Of a stretch of DNA of 47,188 nt, positions 9,159-19,386 are shown piece by piece. Made by a program: the position numbers and the translations under genes. Source of the stretch: Candidatus Kaiserbacteria bacterium RIFCSPHIGHO2_02_FULL_55_25 (GTDB lineage: Bacteria; Patescibacteriota; Minisyncoccia; Phycocordibacterales; UBA2100); the NCBI GenBank assembly GCA_001781335.1, contig MFLL01000032.1:1-47188 (forward strand). The letters run 5' to 3'. The notes beneath the pieces are model-generated. The model saw only the letters and a program-made list of their open reading frames with translations. It was not told the origin of the DNA and searched no databases. How positions within the stretch are numbered: the first letter of the stretch is position 1; every line of letters starts with the position of its first letter.

Positions 9159-10445
9159 ATGGACGACAAATTTCACACATATCTGAAAAAAGCGGGAGAT
9201 GAAGTCACGCTCTCTCCAAGCGAGCACGCGCGCATGCGCGGCGTTTTGAACGCATACATGGAAATGAAACCCATCCGCTCCGCTTCGCGCGCCTCGGTGT
9301 GGAGCACGCAATGGTTCTTCTCAATGCGGCCGCCTGCCGCGACGCTCGTGCTCGCGCTCTTCGTTTCTTCAGCCGGTGTTTCTTATGCCGCCGAAGGCGC
9401 GCTTCCGGGCGACACACTCTATACCGTAAAAGTGAGTGTCAACGAACCTATTGCCGGAGCGCTTGCGGTCACGAGTTCGGCGAAAGCGGAATGGGCGATG
9501 AGGGTCGCGGGTGAACGCATCAAAGAGGCGGCCACACTTGCCGCCGAGGGGCGTTTGAGCACCGAGACCCAAGATGAGTTACAGACGAGTTTCGAGACGT
9601 ACTCGGCGCTGGCGATACAACATATAGATGAGGAAGCCGATGCGAACCCTGACACGGGCGGGCAGAGTGCGGTACGTTTTGAGGCGAGACTCTCCGAGTA
9701 CGGGCGCGTGCTCGCCGAAGTCGGCGGTGCAGAATATGCCGCAGATACTCTCGCTTCAGCAATCCGTACTCAGCACGACCGTATCGCCGGAATCCGCACA
9801 CGCGCCGAAGCGAAAAGTGCCACGATAGCCTCATCCGGGAACGCGGCGGTCGCGGCTTCCCGTATGCGCGACGCGGCCAAGCACCAACTCGATGATTCAG
9901 TAAGTCTCGCGCTCCATACCGCCGAGTCCTTTTCGTCGTCCTCCGCGGACGTGCTCGAACGTGAGCTTCAGGAAGCGGGCACTTCGATTGCTGACGGAGA
10001 AAAACTGCTAGGGCGCAATTCGACACAGCAGGAGGCCCTCGAAGCGTTCCGCGGCGCACTTACGAAAGCCGAAAAAATCGGAATCTTTTTGCAGACGAGC
10101 TCCGCGATTCACAGGCGCACGGGTCGCATTGTCTCGGAACCGGAACGTACAGGGAAACCTTCGGTCGCATCCAAAGCCGCGGCGAAACTGCAGAACACGC
10201 TTACAGCTGGTGAGGGGCCGAGCATAACGGCCACGATGTCCGTTGAACAGGAAACTCAACCCAGCGCGTTTACAAAAAGTTCCGCGACCGGTTCCATAGA
10301 GTCGGATACGTCACCGGACTCAAGTCGGCAGGATTCTCCGCGCGACTTTGATTCGAAGAGCGGGAGGGATGAGAACAGAGAAGAAGACTCTGATGGTGAG
10401 GACCCTTTGATTCGCATCTCCGCGCCGTCGTCGCTTCTTCCTTAA
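9159..10445 (+). CDS. DUF5667-like membrane protein, possible anti-sigma partner
   Basis: single TM then GALPGDTLYTVKVSVNEPIAGALAVTSSAKAEWAMRVAGERIKEAATLAAEG; directly after the sigma gene. Confidence 0.7.
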   Translation: MDDKFHTYLKKAGDEVTLSPSEHARMRGVLNAYMEMKPIRSASRASVWSTQWFFSMRPPAATLVLALFVSSAGVSYAAEGALPGDTLYTVKVSVNEPIAGALAVTSSAKAEWAMRVAGERIKEAATLAAEGRLSTETQDELQTSFETYSALAIQHIDEEADANPDTGGQSAVRFEARLSEYGRVLAEVGGAEYAADTLASAIRTQHDRIAGIRTRAEAKSATIASSGNAAVAASRMRDAAKHQLDDSVSLALHTAESFSSSSADVLERELQEAGTSIADGEKLLGRNSTQQEALEAFRGALTKAEKIGIFLQTSSAIHRRTGRIVSEPERTGKPSVASKAAAKLQNTLTAGEGPSITATMSVEQETQPSAFTKSSATGSIESDTSPDSSRQDSPRDFDSKSGRDENREEDSDGEDPLIRISAPSSLLP

Positions 10446-10458
10446 TATTTTCACCCGG

Positions 10459-11112
10459 TTATGCCCGCGCAAGCGCGAGCAGGGTAACGGTTGCTCCGGC
10501 GCGGCGTAGCGGGGTGGCGGCGTTTGCGAGTGTGGCGCCGGTCGTGGCGACGTCGTCAATGAGGAAGACGTGCGTATGTGTGACGAATCCCGCGTCGGGC
10601 ACTTCGAATGCGCCGGCGACATTTGAAAGTCGTTCAGAGCGCGGCAATTTTGTTTGCTGTTTGGTCGCGCGGCTACGGACGAGCACCTCCGGCGCGAGAC
10701 GCGCTCTGGTGCCGTCGCGAAATTCCGGCGGGAGCGATTGCAGGACGAGTGCTATCTGGTTGAATCCGCGTTCGCGCGCGCGCGAGGCGTGGAGCGGCAC
10801 GGGGACGAGCAACATATTCTTTTGCGAGAATTGTTTTGCCGAGGAAATTTCTTCCATCAAGTATTCCGCAAGCACCCCTGCGCACAGGTGCGCGGCCCTT
10901 CCGCTGCCGTCATACTTCAGTGATTGAATCAGGTCTTGCACTTCCTGCCTCTGATAATCCATGAGCGTCGTAATTTTTACGCCGAGCAAATCATGCGACG
11001 TCGGCATGAGCGGAATATCTTCCGCCGACAAATTCTTTGTGCGTAGAGTACGCGCTCGTGGCGGTAAAATTGCGTCAAATATCATCTCGAATACTTTCCA
11101 CAAGCGTGACAT
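10459..11112 (-). CDS. comF: ComF family phosphoribosyltransferase
   Basis: LLVPVPLHASRARERGFNQ, THVFLIDDVATTGATLANAATPLRRAGA. Confidence 0.85.
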   Translation of the reverse strand: MSRLWKVFEMIFDAILPPRARTLRTKNLSAEDIPLMPTSHDLLGVKITTLMDYQRQEVQDLIQSLKYDGSGRAAHLCAGVLAEYLMEEISSAKQFSQKNMLLVPVPLHASRARERGFNQIALVLQSLPPEFRDGTRARLAPEVLVRSRATKQQTKLPRSERLSNVAGAFEVPDAGFVTHTHVFLIDDVATTGATLANAATPLRRAGATVTLLALARA

Positions 11113-11126
11113 GGTAAGATTCTCGC

Positions 11127-11456
11127 ATGGATTTATCTCAAAAGAAGTGCGTCGCATGCGAAGGAGGAACTGCGCCTATGAATCGCGCCGAAGCAGAGAC
11201 ACTCGTGAAGCAATTGAACGGGTGGACATTGAGCGGGGACAGACAATGGATATCAAAAGAATTTTCATTCAAGGATTTTGCCGCGGCAATGGCGTTTGCC
11301 AACAAAGTTGCGGAGATTGCGGAGGAGGAGGGACATCATCCCGACCTGCAAGTGCGCTGGGGAAAAGTGGTCGTCGAGCTTACGACACATGCCGTCAGGG
11401 GATTGTCCGAAAATGACTTCATCCTTGCGGCCAAGCTGGACAAAGTCGAGAGCTAA
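11127..11456 (+). CDS. pterin-4a-carbinolamine dehydratase family protein
   Basis: KEFSFKDFAAAMAFANKVAEIAEEEGHHPDLQVRWGKVVVELTTHAVRGLSENDFILAAKLD. Confidence 0.9.
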   Translation: MDLSQKKCVACEGGTAPMNRAEAETLVKQLNGWTLSGDRQWISKEFSFKDFAAAMAFANKVAEIAEEEGHHPDLQVRWGKVVVELTTHAVRGLSENDFILAAKLDKVES

Positions 11457-11482
11457 ATAAGGTCAAGACCTTGGAACCAGAT

Positions 11483-12038
11483 CCTTGACGACATCGTATG
11501 TCGTTATATTCCCGATACCCGCATCCAAGCCCTCATCGCCGAGGTCGTCCTTTCTTACAACTCACGGTCGTATGATATAAGAAAGTATGTCCAAGAGGTG
11601 TCACCTCTTGAACTACTGAAGGGATTGCCGCTCGGAAATCTGACATCACAATTACTCGTCAATATCTATATGAACGAGTTTGACCAGTTTGTGAAGCACC
11701 AGCTCAAAGCGAAATATTACGTCCGTTATGCGGACGACTTCATCTTCCTCTCGGCATCAAGGCCCGGCCTTGAAGAAGTGCTGCCTGACATCGAGCATTT
11801 CTTGAGATTGAGGTTAAACCTCAATCTGCATCCGGATAAAGTTTCAATCCAAACATTCGCTTCAGGCGTTGATTTCCTCGGCTGGGTGCATTTCCCCGAC
11901 CACCCTGTGCTGCGCAGTGCGACGAAGCGGAGAATGCTGCGGAATCTTGCCGATGATACGTTCGATGCGCGCGTGGAGTCGTATCGGGGATTGCTGGGGC
12001 ATGGGAATGCGCACACGCTTGCCACATCGCTACGCTAA
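11483..12038 (+). pseudogene. 5'-truncated DGR-type reverse transcriptase
   Basis: LDDIVCRYIPDTRIQALIAEVV...GLPLGNLTSQLLVNIYMNEFDQFVKH...YVRYADDFIFLSASRP...; N-terminal half absent; homologous to 20128-21255. Confidence 0.85.
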
Positions 12039-12102
12039 CACTGCTTCATTGACTTCTCATACGTGACGGGTAAGATGTATTCATTAGTGGCTTCGGCCTC
12101 CG

Positions 12103-12120
12103 AGAGCCCCCGAAAGGGGC
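12103..12120. terminator. hairpin terminator candidate
   Basis: gagcccc-cgaa-aggggctc. Confidence 0.5.
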
Positions 12121-12139
12121 TCGATTCGTCCTAAGTTAT

Positions 12140-12546
12140 CTACTTGTTATTCGAAGCGAGATATTCTTGCAGGCTCTCGAGTATCACTTTGAAATCGTCT
12201 TCCGATATTACCCCAACTTTGCGCAATAGGCATTTCGTGCTCATGTTTCGGAGTTGGGAAAGGAAGCGGTCGAGCTACCACCTTCATAGCGCACTACCTT
12301 AAAGAACTTTCCGGATCGTTCGCGCGAAGTGAGCGGCAACCCCCAAAACATATCCGCATTGAATTTCTTGACCACGAGCGCAGGACGTTCGAATGAAGCG
12401 TGTTTGCCGTCCGTCTCAACTCCAACATTGACACCGAGCGTGCACCACCACACTTCGCGCTCGTGGAAAAAAAATAAATCACGTGGTTGTGCCGAAGCAT
12501 GGATCGCCTTTTTGCGTTCGTTCCAAGTATCAAAATCCTTATTCAT
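12140..12546 (-). pseudogene. frameshifted PemK/MazF-like toxin homologue
   Basis: MNKDFDTWNERKKAIHASAQPRDLFFFHEREVWWCTLGVNVGVETDGK...FERPALVVKKF then +1 frame: LDRFLSQLRNMSTKCLLRKVGVISEDDFKVILESLQEYLASNNK*; matches intact 38024-38419. Confidence 0.75.
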
Positions 12547-12610
12547 GATGCCGACCATTGACCCGTCGTCATATGACCACCCGCCTTTCCCTCGTGATAT
12601 AATTGTACGA

Positions 12611-13756
12611 ATGGCCTTTTCTTTTGGAGATTTGTTCAAGAGTTTTGGCGGTGCGGGTGCCGAAGCGTCGGTCTTGGGTGTGGATATCGGTGCCGCTTCA
12701 ATCAAAGTGGTCCAACTGCGCTCTTCGCGCGGCACTGCGATTCTGGAAACCTACGGCGAGATAGCACTCGGCCCGTACGCGAAGATGCCGGTGGGGAAGG
12801 TGGTGAAGCTTACGCCCGAAGTGACGGCGCAGGCGCTCAACGACCTCATGAAGGAGGCCAACGTGACGGCGAAGAGCGCCGGCATCGCAATCCCTTTTTC
12901 CTCAAGCCTCATCAATGTCATTGACTTACCGAAAGTGGATGCGGAGAGTCTCAAGCGCATCGTGCCGATTGAAGCGCGTAAATATATTCCCGTACCTGTT
13001 TCCGAAGTGTCGCTCGACTGGTCGGTCATTCCACAAGACGAGGCACAGCAGGACAGCGCGTTTGACCAGTTACAACAGAAAACGCCTTCTCCGGTGCGCG
13101 GACAGGAAGTGCTTCTCGTCGCGATACAAAACAGCACACTCAAAAATTACCAGACCATCATGGAAATCGCGGGACTCACGGCAAACTTCGTGGAGATTGA
13201 AATTTTCAGCGTAGTCCGCAGTACCTTGGGTCACGGACTGGCGCCCGTTATGGTGGTGGATCTCGGCGCGGCGACGACAAAAATGTACGTGGTGGAGCGC
13301 GGTATCGTGCGGATGACGCACCTCCTGACGCTCGGTGGCCAACAGACGACCGAGGTCTTGATGCGCACAATGAACTGGGAATTCGAAAAAGCGGAGCGCA
13401 TCAAGCGCGAACGGGGTCTCATCGAGGGGAGTGCGTTCAGCGCCGAAGAGAACGCGCGCATCAAGGAGGCATTGTTATCAACACTCTCTCGTGTGTTTAG
13501 CGAGGTCAATCGGGTACTATTGAGCTACGGGCAGCGATACAACAAAAGTGTATCGCAGGTGATTCTCACCGGCGGCGGCGCATCGCTTCCCGGCTTGGCA
13601 GAGGTTGCTAGACAGCAGCTCAGCGCTCAGGTCTCCATCGCAGACCCGTTCTCGCGCACCGAGGCACCCGCTTTTTTGGGCAATGTGTTGCGGGAAATCG
13701 GCCCTGCCTTCTCGGTACCGGTAGGCCTCGGATTGCGGAAGTTGAAGCACTCTTAA
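12611..13756 (+). CDS. pilM: type IV pilus assembly protein PilM
   Basis: SVLGVDIGAASIKVVQL; VVDLGAATTKMYVVERG; VILTGGGASLPGL. Confidence 0.92.
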   Translation: MAFSFGDLFKSFGGAGAEASVLGVDIGAASIKVVQLRSSRGTAILETYGEIALGPYAKMPVGKVVKLTPEVTAQALNDLMKEANVTAKSAGIAIPFSSSLINVIDLPKVDAESLKRIVPIEARKYIPVPVSEVSLDWSVIPQDEAQQDSAFDQLQQKTPSPVRGQEVLLVAIQNSTLKNYQTIMEIAGLTANFVEIEIFSVVRSTLGHGLAPVMVVDLGAATTKMYVVERGIVRMTHLLTLGGQQTTEVLMRTMNWEFEKAERIKRERGLIEGSAFSAEENARIKEALLSTLSRVFSEVNRVLLSYGQRYNKSVSQVILTGGGASLPGLAEVARQQLSAQVSIADPFSRTEAPAFLGNVLREIGPAFSVPVGLGLRKLKHS

Positions 13757-13763
13757 ATAGAAT

Positions 13764-14495
13764 ATGGACATAGGCACACAACCGTCACTCATACCCCACG
13801 ACGCTGCGACGGCGGCGCCCATGCCGGGCAAACGCTCCGCCGGCGGTCTTGCCGAAGTCGGTCTCCTCATTTCAATAGTACTGCTTGTCGCCTCCGGGGC
13901 GCTTGGCGGGGCAGTGTTCCTGTATGGTCAGTACGCGCAGACGAGCGCGGGGAGCAAAGTCGAACAGCTCCAGCGCGCAAAGCAGGCGTTCGAGCCGTCG
14001 CTCATCGAGGAGTTGACGCGGCTCGACGACCGCATGCGCGCCGCCGCCGCGATTCTTTCTGCACACATGGCACCAATCGCATTTTTCGACGCGCTCCAGC
14101 AGTCCACCCTTCAGACCGTTTCGTTCCAGACACTCGACCTCGAGGCGAATGACCCGCAGCACATGGTCGTCAAGATGAACGGCGTCGCGGAAGCGGTCAA
14201 TTCCATCGCTCTGCAGGCCGACCTCTTTTCCAAGAACGGCGTCATCACGAACCCGATTTTTTCCGACATATCGCGACAGCAGGATGGCGTACATTTCGCC
14301 CTCAGTGCGAGCGTGAACCCGACGGCCATCAATTACGTACAGCTCATCAACGCCGCCTCCGCCGCCCAGCCGGGGCAGCAGACGCAGCAACCGGCAGGCA
14401 CACTGTTCTCACCCGCTGTGCAGAGCGCGACTCAGCAACAACCGCAGGGAGCATTACAGCAGCCGTATCAGCCGGCGACGCAGACCGCACAATAA
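13764..14495 (+). CDS. pilN: PilN-like protein
   Basis: position after pilM; single TM then coiled-coil/periplasmic-type domain. Confidence 0.7.
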   Translation: MDIGTQPSLIPHDAATAAPMPGKRSAGGLAEVGLLISIVLLVASGALGGAVFLYGQYAQTSAGSKVEQLQRAKQAFEPSLIEELTRLDDRMRAAAAILSAHMAPIAFFDALQQSTLQTVSFQTLDLEANDPQHMVVKMNGVAEAVNSIALQADLFSKNGVITNPIFSDISRQQDGVHFALSASVNPTAINYVQLINAASAAQPGQQTQQPAGTLFSPAVQSATQQQPQGALQQPYQPATQTAQ

Positions 14496-14496
14496 T

Positions 14497-15075
14497 ATGA
14501 TGCGCACCATTTTTTCCGTTTTGTGTCTCCTCGGCGCCGGCGCCGTATTCTTCATGTACACGCAGCCGACGTACGATTCCGTGCAGGCTGAGAACGTGCA
14601 GATTGCGCAGTATGATGAGGCGCTCTCGAAAGCTTCCGAACTGCAGCAACTGAAGCAGTCGCTCCTCTCGCGCTACAACACCTTCGACCCCGCCCAGATT
14701 GACCGCCTCCAGAAGCTCTTGCCCGACCACGTCGACAACGTCAGACTCATTCTCGATATCGACTCGCTCGCCGGCAAGCACGGCATGGCGCTTCAGAATG
14801 TTGTCGTAAGTCAAAATGCTTCTTCAGCAGGTTCCCAGAGTGCGACCGCCATCATCGGAGCCTCGAAACAGCCATACGATTCGCTCACCATCAAGTTCAC
14901 CACGCAAGGGTCCTACGAGACTTTCCGCCAATTCCTCGCCGCTTTTGAATCGTCGCTACGTATCGTCGACCTCGTTTCCCTCAATATCGCACGCGGGTCC
15001 AACAACGCGCAGGGAAACGCGGCGGTGCCGTTGTACACATACAACATCACACTCCGGACCTACTGGCTCAAATAA
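14497..15075 (+). CDS. pilO: PilO-like protein
   Basis: position; TM + LQKLLPDHVDNVRLILDIDSLAGKHGMALQNV. Confidence 0.75.
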   Translation: MMRTIFSVLCLLGAGAVFFMYTQPTYDSVQAENVQIAQYDEALSKASELQQLKQSLLSRYNTFDPAQIDRLQKLLPDHVDNVRLILDIDSLAGKHGMALQNVVVSQNASSAGSQSATAIIGASKQPYDSLTIKFTTQGSYETFRQFLAAFESSLRIVDLVSLNIARGSNNAQGNAAVPLYTYNITLRTYWLK

Positions 15076-15079
15076 CGCT

Positions 15080-15445
15080 ATGCAATGGATACAACAACAT
15101 AAGCTCATTTTCACCGTCATTGTCCTCTTGGTCGCCTTTGGCGTGTGGTACGGGCTCTCGCAATCCGCCGCGCCGGCACCTCTCCTTACTACCACATCGG
15201 ATACGGGCTCGCCCACGGTCGACAGCGCCGACCAGCAGCTCGTGACGACGCTCCTCGCACTGCGCGCGGTCACGCTCAACGGCAGTATATTTAGCGACCC
15301 CGCCTTCATGAGTCTGCAGGATTTCAGCACGACAATCGTGCCGGAACCCATCGGACGTGAAAATCCGTTTGCCCCATTACGTTCTACGGCCACCAGCACC
15401 CCGGAAAATCCGCACGCGGCGCAACTCTTTGCCCCCAAGAAGTAA
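15080..15445 (+). CDS. small T4P-cluster membrane protein
   Basis: MQWIQQHKLIFTVIVLLVAFGVWYGLSQSAA..., located between pilO and pilB. Confidence 0.65.
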   Translation: MQWIQQHKLIFTVIVLLVAFGVWYGLSQSAAPAPLLTTTSDTGSPTVDSADQQLVTTLLALRAVTLNGSIFSDPAFMSLQDFSTTIVPEPIGRENPFAPLRSTATSTPENPHAAQLFAPKK

Positions 15446-15448
15446 TAT

Positions 15449-17146
15449 ATGGTTGTGACTGCGACTCAATCCGCGGGTTCCGATATTCCCGTGCGCTCGC
15501 TCGGTGACACGAAAATACCCTACGATGTTCTGCGGGCGATACCGGAGGAGAGCGCCGAGCATTACCGGATAGCGCCGCTCTCCCTCACGGACGGTATTCT
15601 CGAGGTCGGTCTCGTTGACCCCGACAACATTCAGGCGATAGACGCACTCAATTTCATTTCGAAGACGAGCGGCCAGCCGTACAAAATATTCCGCATCGAC
15701 GAAGCTGATTTCACACGCGTGCTTACGATGTACCGCGGCTTGCGCGGGGAAGTGGAGAAGGCGGTGTCGGACCTTCAGACGGAGAGTTCCGCAAATCCGG
15801 TGCCAAAAACCGGCGAAGAGGCGACGACACTCGATCTCGAAGACCCATCCATCGGCGCTGACCAGAAAAAAAGCAACAACATTCAGGAAGACGCGCCTGC
15901 GATAAAAATCGTTTCCACAATTTTGCGCTACGCTATCGACGGCAAGGCGTCCGATGTACACATCGAACCGTTGTCCGGCGGCGTGCGTGTGCGCTACCGT
16001 GTCGACGGCGAACTGCACACGTCCGTCGTCTTGCCCTTGCAGACGCATCGCGCCATCGTCGCGCGCATCAAGGTGCTTTCGAGCATCCGCCTCGACGAAC
16101 GCCGCAAACCGCAGGACGGACGTTTCTCGGCCTCCATCGACGGCAGACAGATAGACTTCCGTGTCTCGACGTTCCCGTCGTACAACGGCGAGAAGGTCGT
16201 TATTCGTATCCTCGACCGCGAACAGGGATTCATCCCGCTCGACCAAATCGGACTTACCGAGCGCAATCTCAAAATCATGCGCAACGCTATCCGACAACCG
16301 CACGGGCTCATTCTCATCTCGGGTCCGACGGGTAGCGGTAAATCAACGACGCTCTACTCGATGCTTAGCGAGCTCGATCGCGAGCACAAAAACGTCCTTT
16401 CGCTCGAAGACCCGATTGAATATTTCGTCGACGGCATCATCCAATCGCAGGTGCATCCCGAAATCGGCTACACCTTTGCTTCCGGCTTGCGCACGACACT
16501 GCGTCAGGACCCGGATGTCATCATGGTGGGCGAAATCCGCGACGGTGAGACGGCAAAGCTCGCCATTCAGGCCGCGCTCACCGGCCACCTCGTACTCTCG
16601 ACCATTCACACCAACGACGCCGTCGGCACCGTCGCGCGCCTCATCGACATGGGCGTCGAGCCGTACCTCATTCCGCCCGTGCTTATCGCGAGTATCGCAC
16701 AGCGTCTCGTGCGCACGTTTGCTCCGGGGGCGGAGAAAGAATTTGAAATATCCGCGAGCGACCGGAAAAATATCGAAACACAACTCGAATCTCTACCCAA
16801 AGAATTCCGTTTTGCGGTTCCGAAAGTCGCCTATGAAGCGCAGCGGACGGCGACATCACCCACTGGCATGCGCGGACGTGCGGCGGTCTTCGAGGTGATG
16901 GAAATGTCTCCGGCGATAGAGAAAATCGTGCTGGAAAATCCCGTCGAGTCCAAATTGTGGGCGGCTGCCCGTTCGGAAGGCATGCTCACCATGCGCGAGG
17001 ATGCTATGATAAAGGTGTTCAACAAGAAGGTGCCGTTCTCCGAAGTGAATACGCTAAGCGCCGTGATGCTCGCCGGAGATGATGATGTCGTAACCGCGCC
17101 CAAATCGCCCGAGACACCCCAGGTCACCGAAGACACAACCTTATGA
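15449..17146 (+). CDS. pilB: type IV pilus assembly ATPase PilB
   Basis: ISGPTGSGKSTTLYSML (Walker A), RQDPDVIMVGEIRD, TGHLVLSTIHTNDAVG. Confidence 0.94.
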   Translation: MVVTATQSAGSDIPVRSLGDTKIPYDVLRAIPEESAEHYRIAPLSLTDGILEVGLVDPDNIQAIDALNFISKTSGQPYKIFRIDEADFTRVLTMYRGLRGEVEKAVSDLQTESSANPVPKTGEEATTLDLEDPSIGADQKKSNNIQEDAPAIKIVSTILRYAIDGKASDVHIEPLSGGVRVRYRVDGELHTSVVLPLQTHRAIVARIKVLSSIRLDERRKPQDGRFSASIDGRQIDFRVSTFPSYNGEKVVIRILDREQGFIPLDQIGLTERNLKIMRNAIRQPHGLILISGPTGSGKSTTLYSMLSELDREHKNVLSLEDPIEYFVDGIIQSQVHPEIGYTFASGLRTTLRQDPDVIMVGEIRDGETAKLAIQAALTGHLVLSTIHTNDAVGTVARLIDMGVEPYLIPPVLIASIAQRLVRTFAPGAEKEFEISASDRKNIETQLESLPKEFRFAVPKVAYEAQRTATSPTGMRGRAAVFEVMEMSPAIEKIVLENPVESKLWAAARSEGMLTMREDAMIKVFNKKVPFSEVNTLSAVMLAGDDDVVTAPKSPETPQVTEDTTL

Positions 17147-17535
17147 GCCACACCGGCAACATTCTTCTCGTGGACGACGACAAATTCCTTCTCGACATGT
17201 ACAGCATGAAATTCGTACAGGAAGGATACAGCGTGCAGGCGTGTCTTTCGGGACACGACGCTATCGCGGCGCTCAAGACTGGGTTCGTGCCCGACGCGAT
17301 ACTGTTTGACCTCACGATGCCGGAGTGCGACGGTTTTGAATTCCTGCAGATACTCACCAAGGAGGGTCTTGCGAAGACGGCGATCAAGCTCGCGCTGACA
17401 AATCAGAGCACCGACGCGGAGAGACAAAAAGCGATTGAGCTTGGCGCCGACCAGTTTCTCGTGAAGGCGACCCTTGTCCCGTCCGAAGTTGTCAACACGG
17501 TAAACACTGCACTGTCCGCTCGGAAAGCCGCATAA
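17143..17535 (+). CDS. CheY-like response regulator receiver protein
   Basis: ILLVDDDKFLLDMY, DAILFDLTMPECDGFEFLQIL, KLALTNQ. Confidence 0.92.
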   Translation: MSHTGNILLVDDDKFLLDMYSMKFVQEGYSVQACLSGHDAIAALKTGFVPDAILFDLTMPECDGFEFLQILTKEGLAKTAIKLALTNQSTDAERQKAIELGADQFLVKATLVPSEVVNTVNTALSARKAA

Positions 17536-17628
17536 AGTCAGGCTGGGGCGGATTCTCCGTCGTCCTTGCCTTTTGCAATATATTGTAGTATAATGTCCGT
17601 CGCTGATGATTGGCACCCAGACCCCTCA

Positions 17629-18669
17629 ATTCGAACGCTCACTTTCTTCTCTTTGAACGCGCCCTCGGGCGCTTTTTGCGTTTGAGAGCCTTCGCATACA
17701 TTTCATCGGGAGTGCGGAATCCCAACACATCCATGAAGCGCCGATTCGCTTTCGCTTCGAGCTGTCCGAATGTATAGCGTGAAAATCTGGAAATATCGGA
17801 ATTCTTTGGAATGTAGCGACGAAGCCACTTGTTGAAGTTCTCAACGCTCGGCTTCTCCCACGGAGAACGGGGATGACAGAAGTAGATCTTCACGTCGAGC
17901 TTTTTCTCCAGTCGTTTGTGCTCGAGAAAGAGGATGTCGTTGTCGAACGTGATCGTTTTGATCTCGGGAAATCGTTTCTTCATGCGCACGAGCGCGCGCT
18001 CCACATTCCGCACGGAAACGGGAAGTATCATCTCCAAAAACACCTTCCGGATGTTCCGGTCGATGAGAACGAGTCCCAACCCTTTCCCGCTTTTGCCCGA
18101 GACAATGAAGTCACCCTCCATGTGACCGAGCCCCTTTCTTTCGTTGACACGCTTGGGTCGTTTGGAGATCATGCGTTTGCCGTCGAGGATGGCTCGCGGA
18201 GTTTTTCTGCGATGTTTGCTTTTGAATATCTTCGCGCGATGCGATTCGATGCGCCGTCCGTACACGCTTTTGATATACCGCTTGATGGCGGCGGGAGAGA
18301 CGTACGCGATGGTTTTCTCAACGGCACGCAGCCTTCCCGCGATCGCATCGGGAGACTGATCGTCGAGTAAATTGGCTTCGACGAACGTTCGCAGATCGGG
18401 ATCGAGCGCGATCTTCTTGCCAGCTCTCCGACCCTTTCGAGCTCGAATGTATGAAAGGTATTTTGCGTATGTGGCATCGTATATTCTGCGAGCACGCTTT
18501 TTCTGGAGCTCGTACCAAATGACGCTCTTTGGACGTTTCAGCGTTGTTGCGATCTCGGCGATCGAATACTTTCGGTCCCGGAGAATCTCGATCTCGCTGC
18601 GATCCGCATTGCTAATCCGCCTCCACCTCTTTCTTTTTTCATTACGAAACTATATCGCGCCGTTCGAAT
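17629..18669 (-). mobile_element. IS30-like insertion sequence (approximate ends)
   Basis: transposase flanked by inverted attcgaacg (17629-17637) / cgttcgaat (18661-18669); exact termini not determined. Confidence 0.6.
17639..18642 (-). CDS. IS30-like transposase (start codon uncertain; possible frameshift at A-run)
   Basis: ISNADRSEIEILRDRKYSIAEIATTLKRPKSVIWYEL HTH; GHMEGDFIVSGKSGKGLGLVLIDR; FCHPRSPWEKPSVENFNKWLRRYIPKNSDIS. Confidence 0.85.
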
Positions 18670-18741
18670 CTCAATGAGCGGGCGCAATTCCGCATTTCGG
18701 CGGACTCAGAACAGTGCATTCACACCAAAGGAGATGACGCC

Positions 18742-19386
18742 ATGGCAAGGCCCATGTCTGCATCAGGAATGACCGACGGGCAGATCAAGGATTTGCTCAA
18801 GAAAGTCGCCGAAGCCGCCCGCAAGCATCGCAAGGATGTCTCGCAAAAGGCCGCGGGACAAGCGCTTGGCGTGCCGAACATCGGCACGATGATGTTCGCG
18901 GTCTTCCGGCAACTCGCCGATGCGATGAGCAATCTCATCGTCCATCGCGTGAAAGTCGATCGCACCCGCACGCCCCAACAGGCGCTCGATGCGTGTGGCC
19001 GCAAGCAATACGTCAACAGTGAAGTCGTCGCGACTATGCCGGCCGGCAAAGGCAAAAACGTCAGGCTTACATACTTCAAGCCAGACAAATCGGCCTACGA
19101 CGATAACGGCTTACTGAAGCCGGGCGCGCTCGACGAGGAATACAAGAAACACGGCCTCAAAGCCGATCCGCAAGCGCAGATCGACGACAACGCCGCGAAT
19201 CCCAACTTCGCCGATAAGACGCCCAACGCTTGTCAGTGGACCGACAAGAACGGCAATCACTGCTACGCCACGTTCTACCGCTGGAATGGCGGGCCGGTCG
19301 TGTTCGTCAGCCGCTTCGGGCTCGACTGGGACGGCCGCTGGTCTTTCGCTGGCGTCCCGGACGGATCTTCGGCTTCGGCCGTTTGA
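18742..19386 (+). CDS. DGR target (variable) protein
   Basis: C-terminal NHCYATFYRWNGGPVVFVSRFGLDWDGRWSFAGV encoded by the VR; strong SD aaaggag before ATG. Confidence 0.85.
   Translation: MARPMSASGMTDGQIKDLLKKVAEAARKHRKDVSQKAAGQALGVPNIGTMMFAVFRQLADAMSNLIVHRVKVDRTRTPQQALDACGRKQYVNSEVVATMPAGKGKNVRLTYFKPDKSAYDDNGLLKPGALDEEYKKHGLKADPQAQIDDNAANPNFADKTPNACQWTDKNGNHCYATFYRWNGGPVVFVSRFGLDWDGRWSFAGVPDGSSASAV
19258..19359 (+). repeat. DGR variable region (VR)
   Basis: aligns to 19708-19809; differences in 19261-19359 all at template adenines. Confidence 0.95.
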
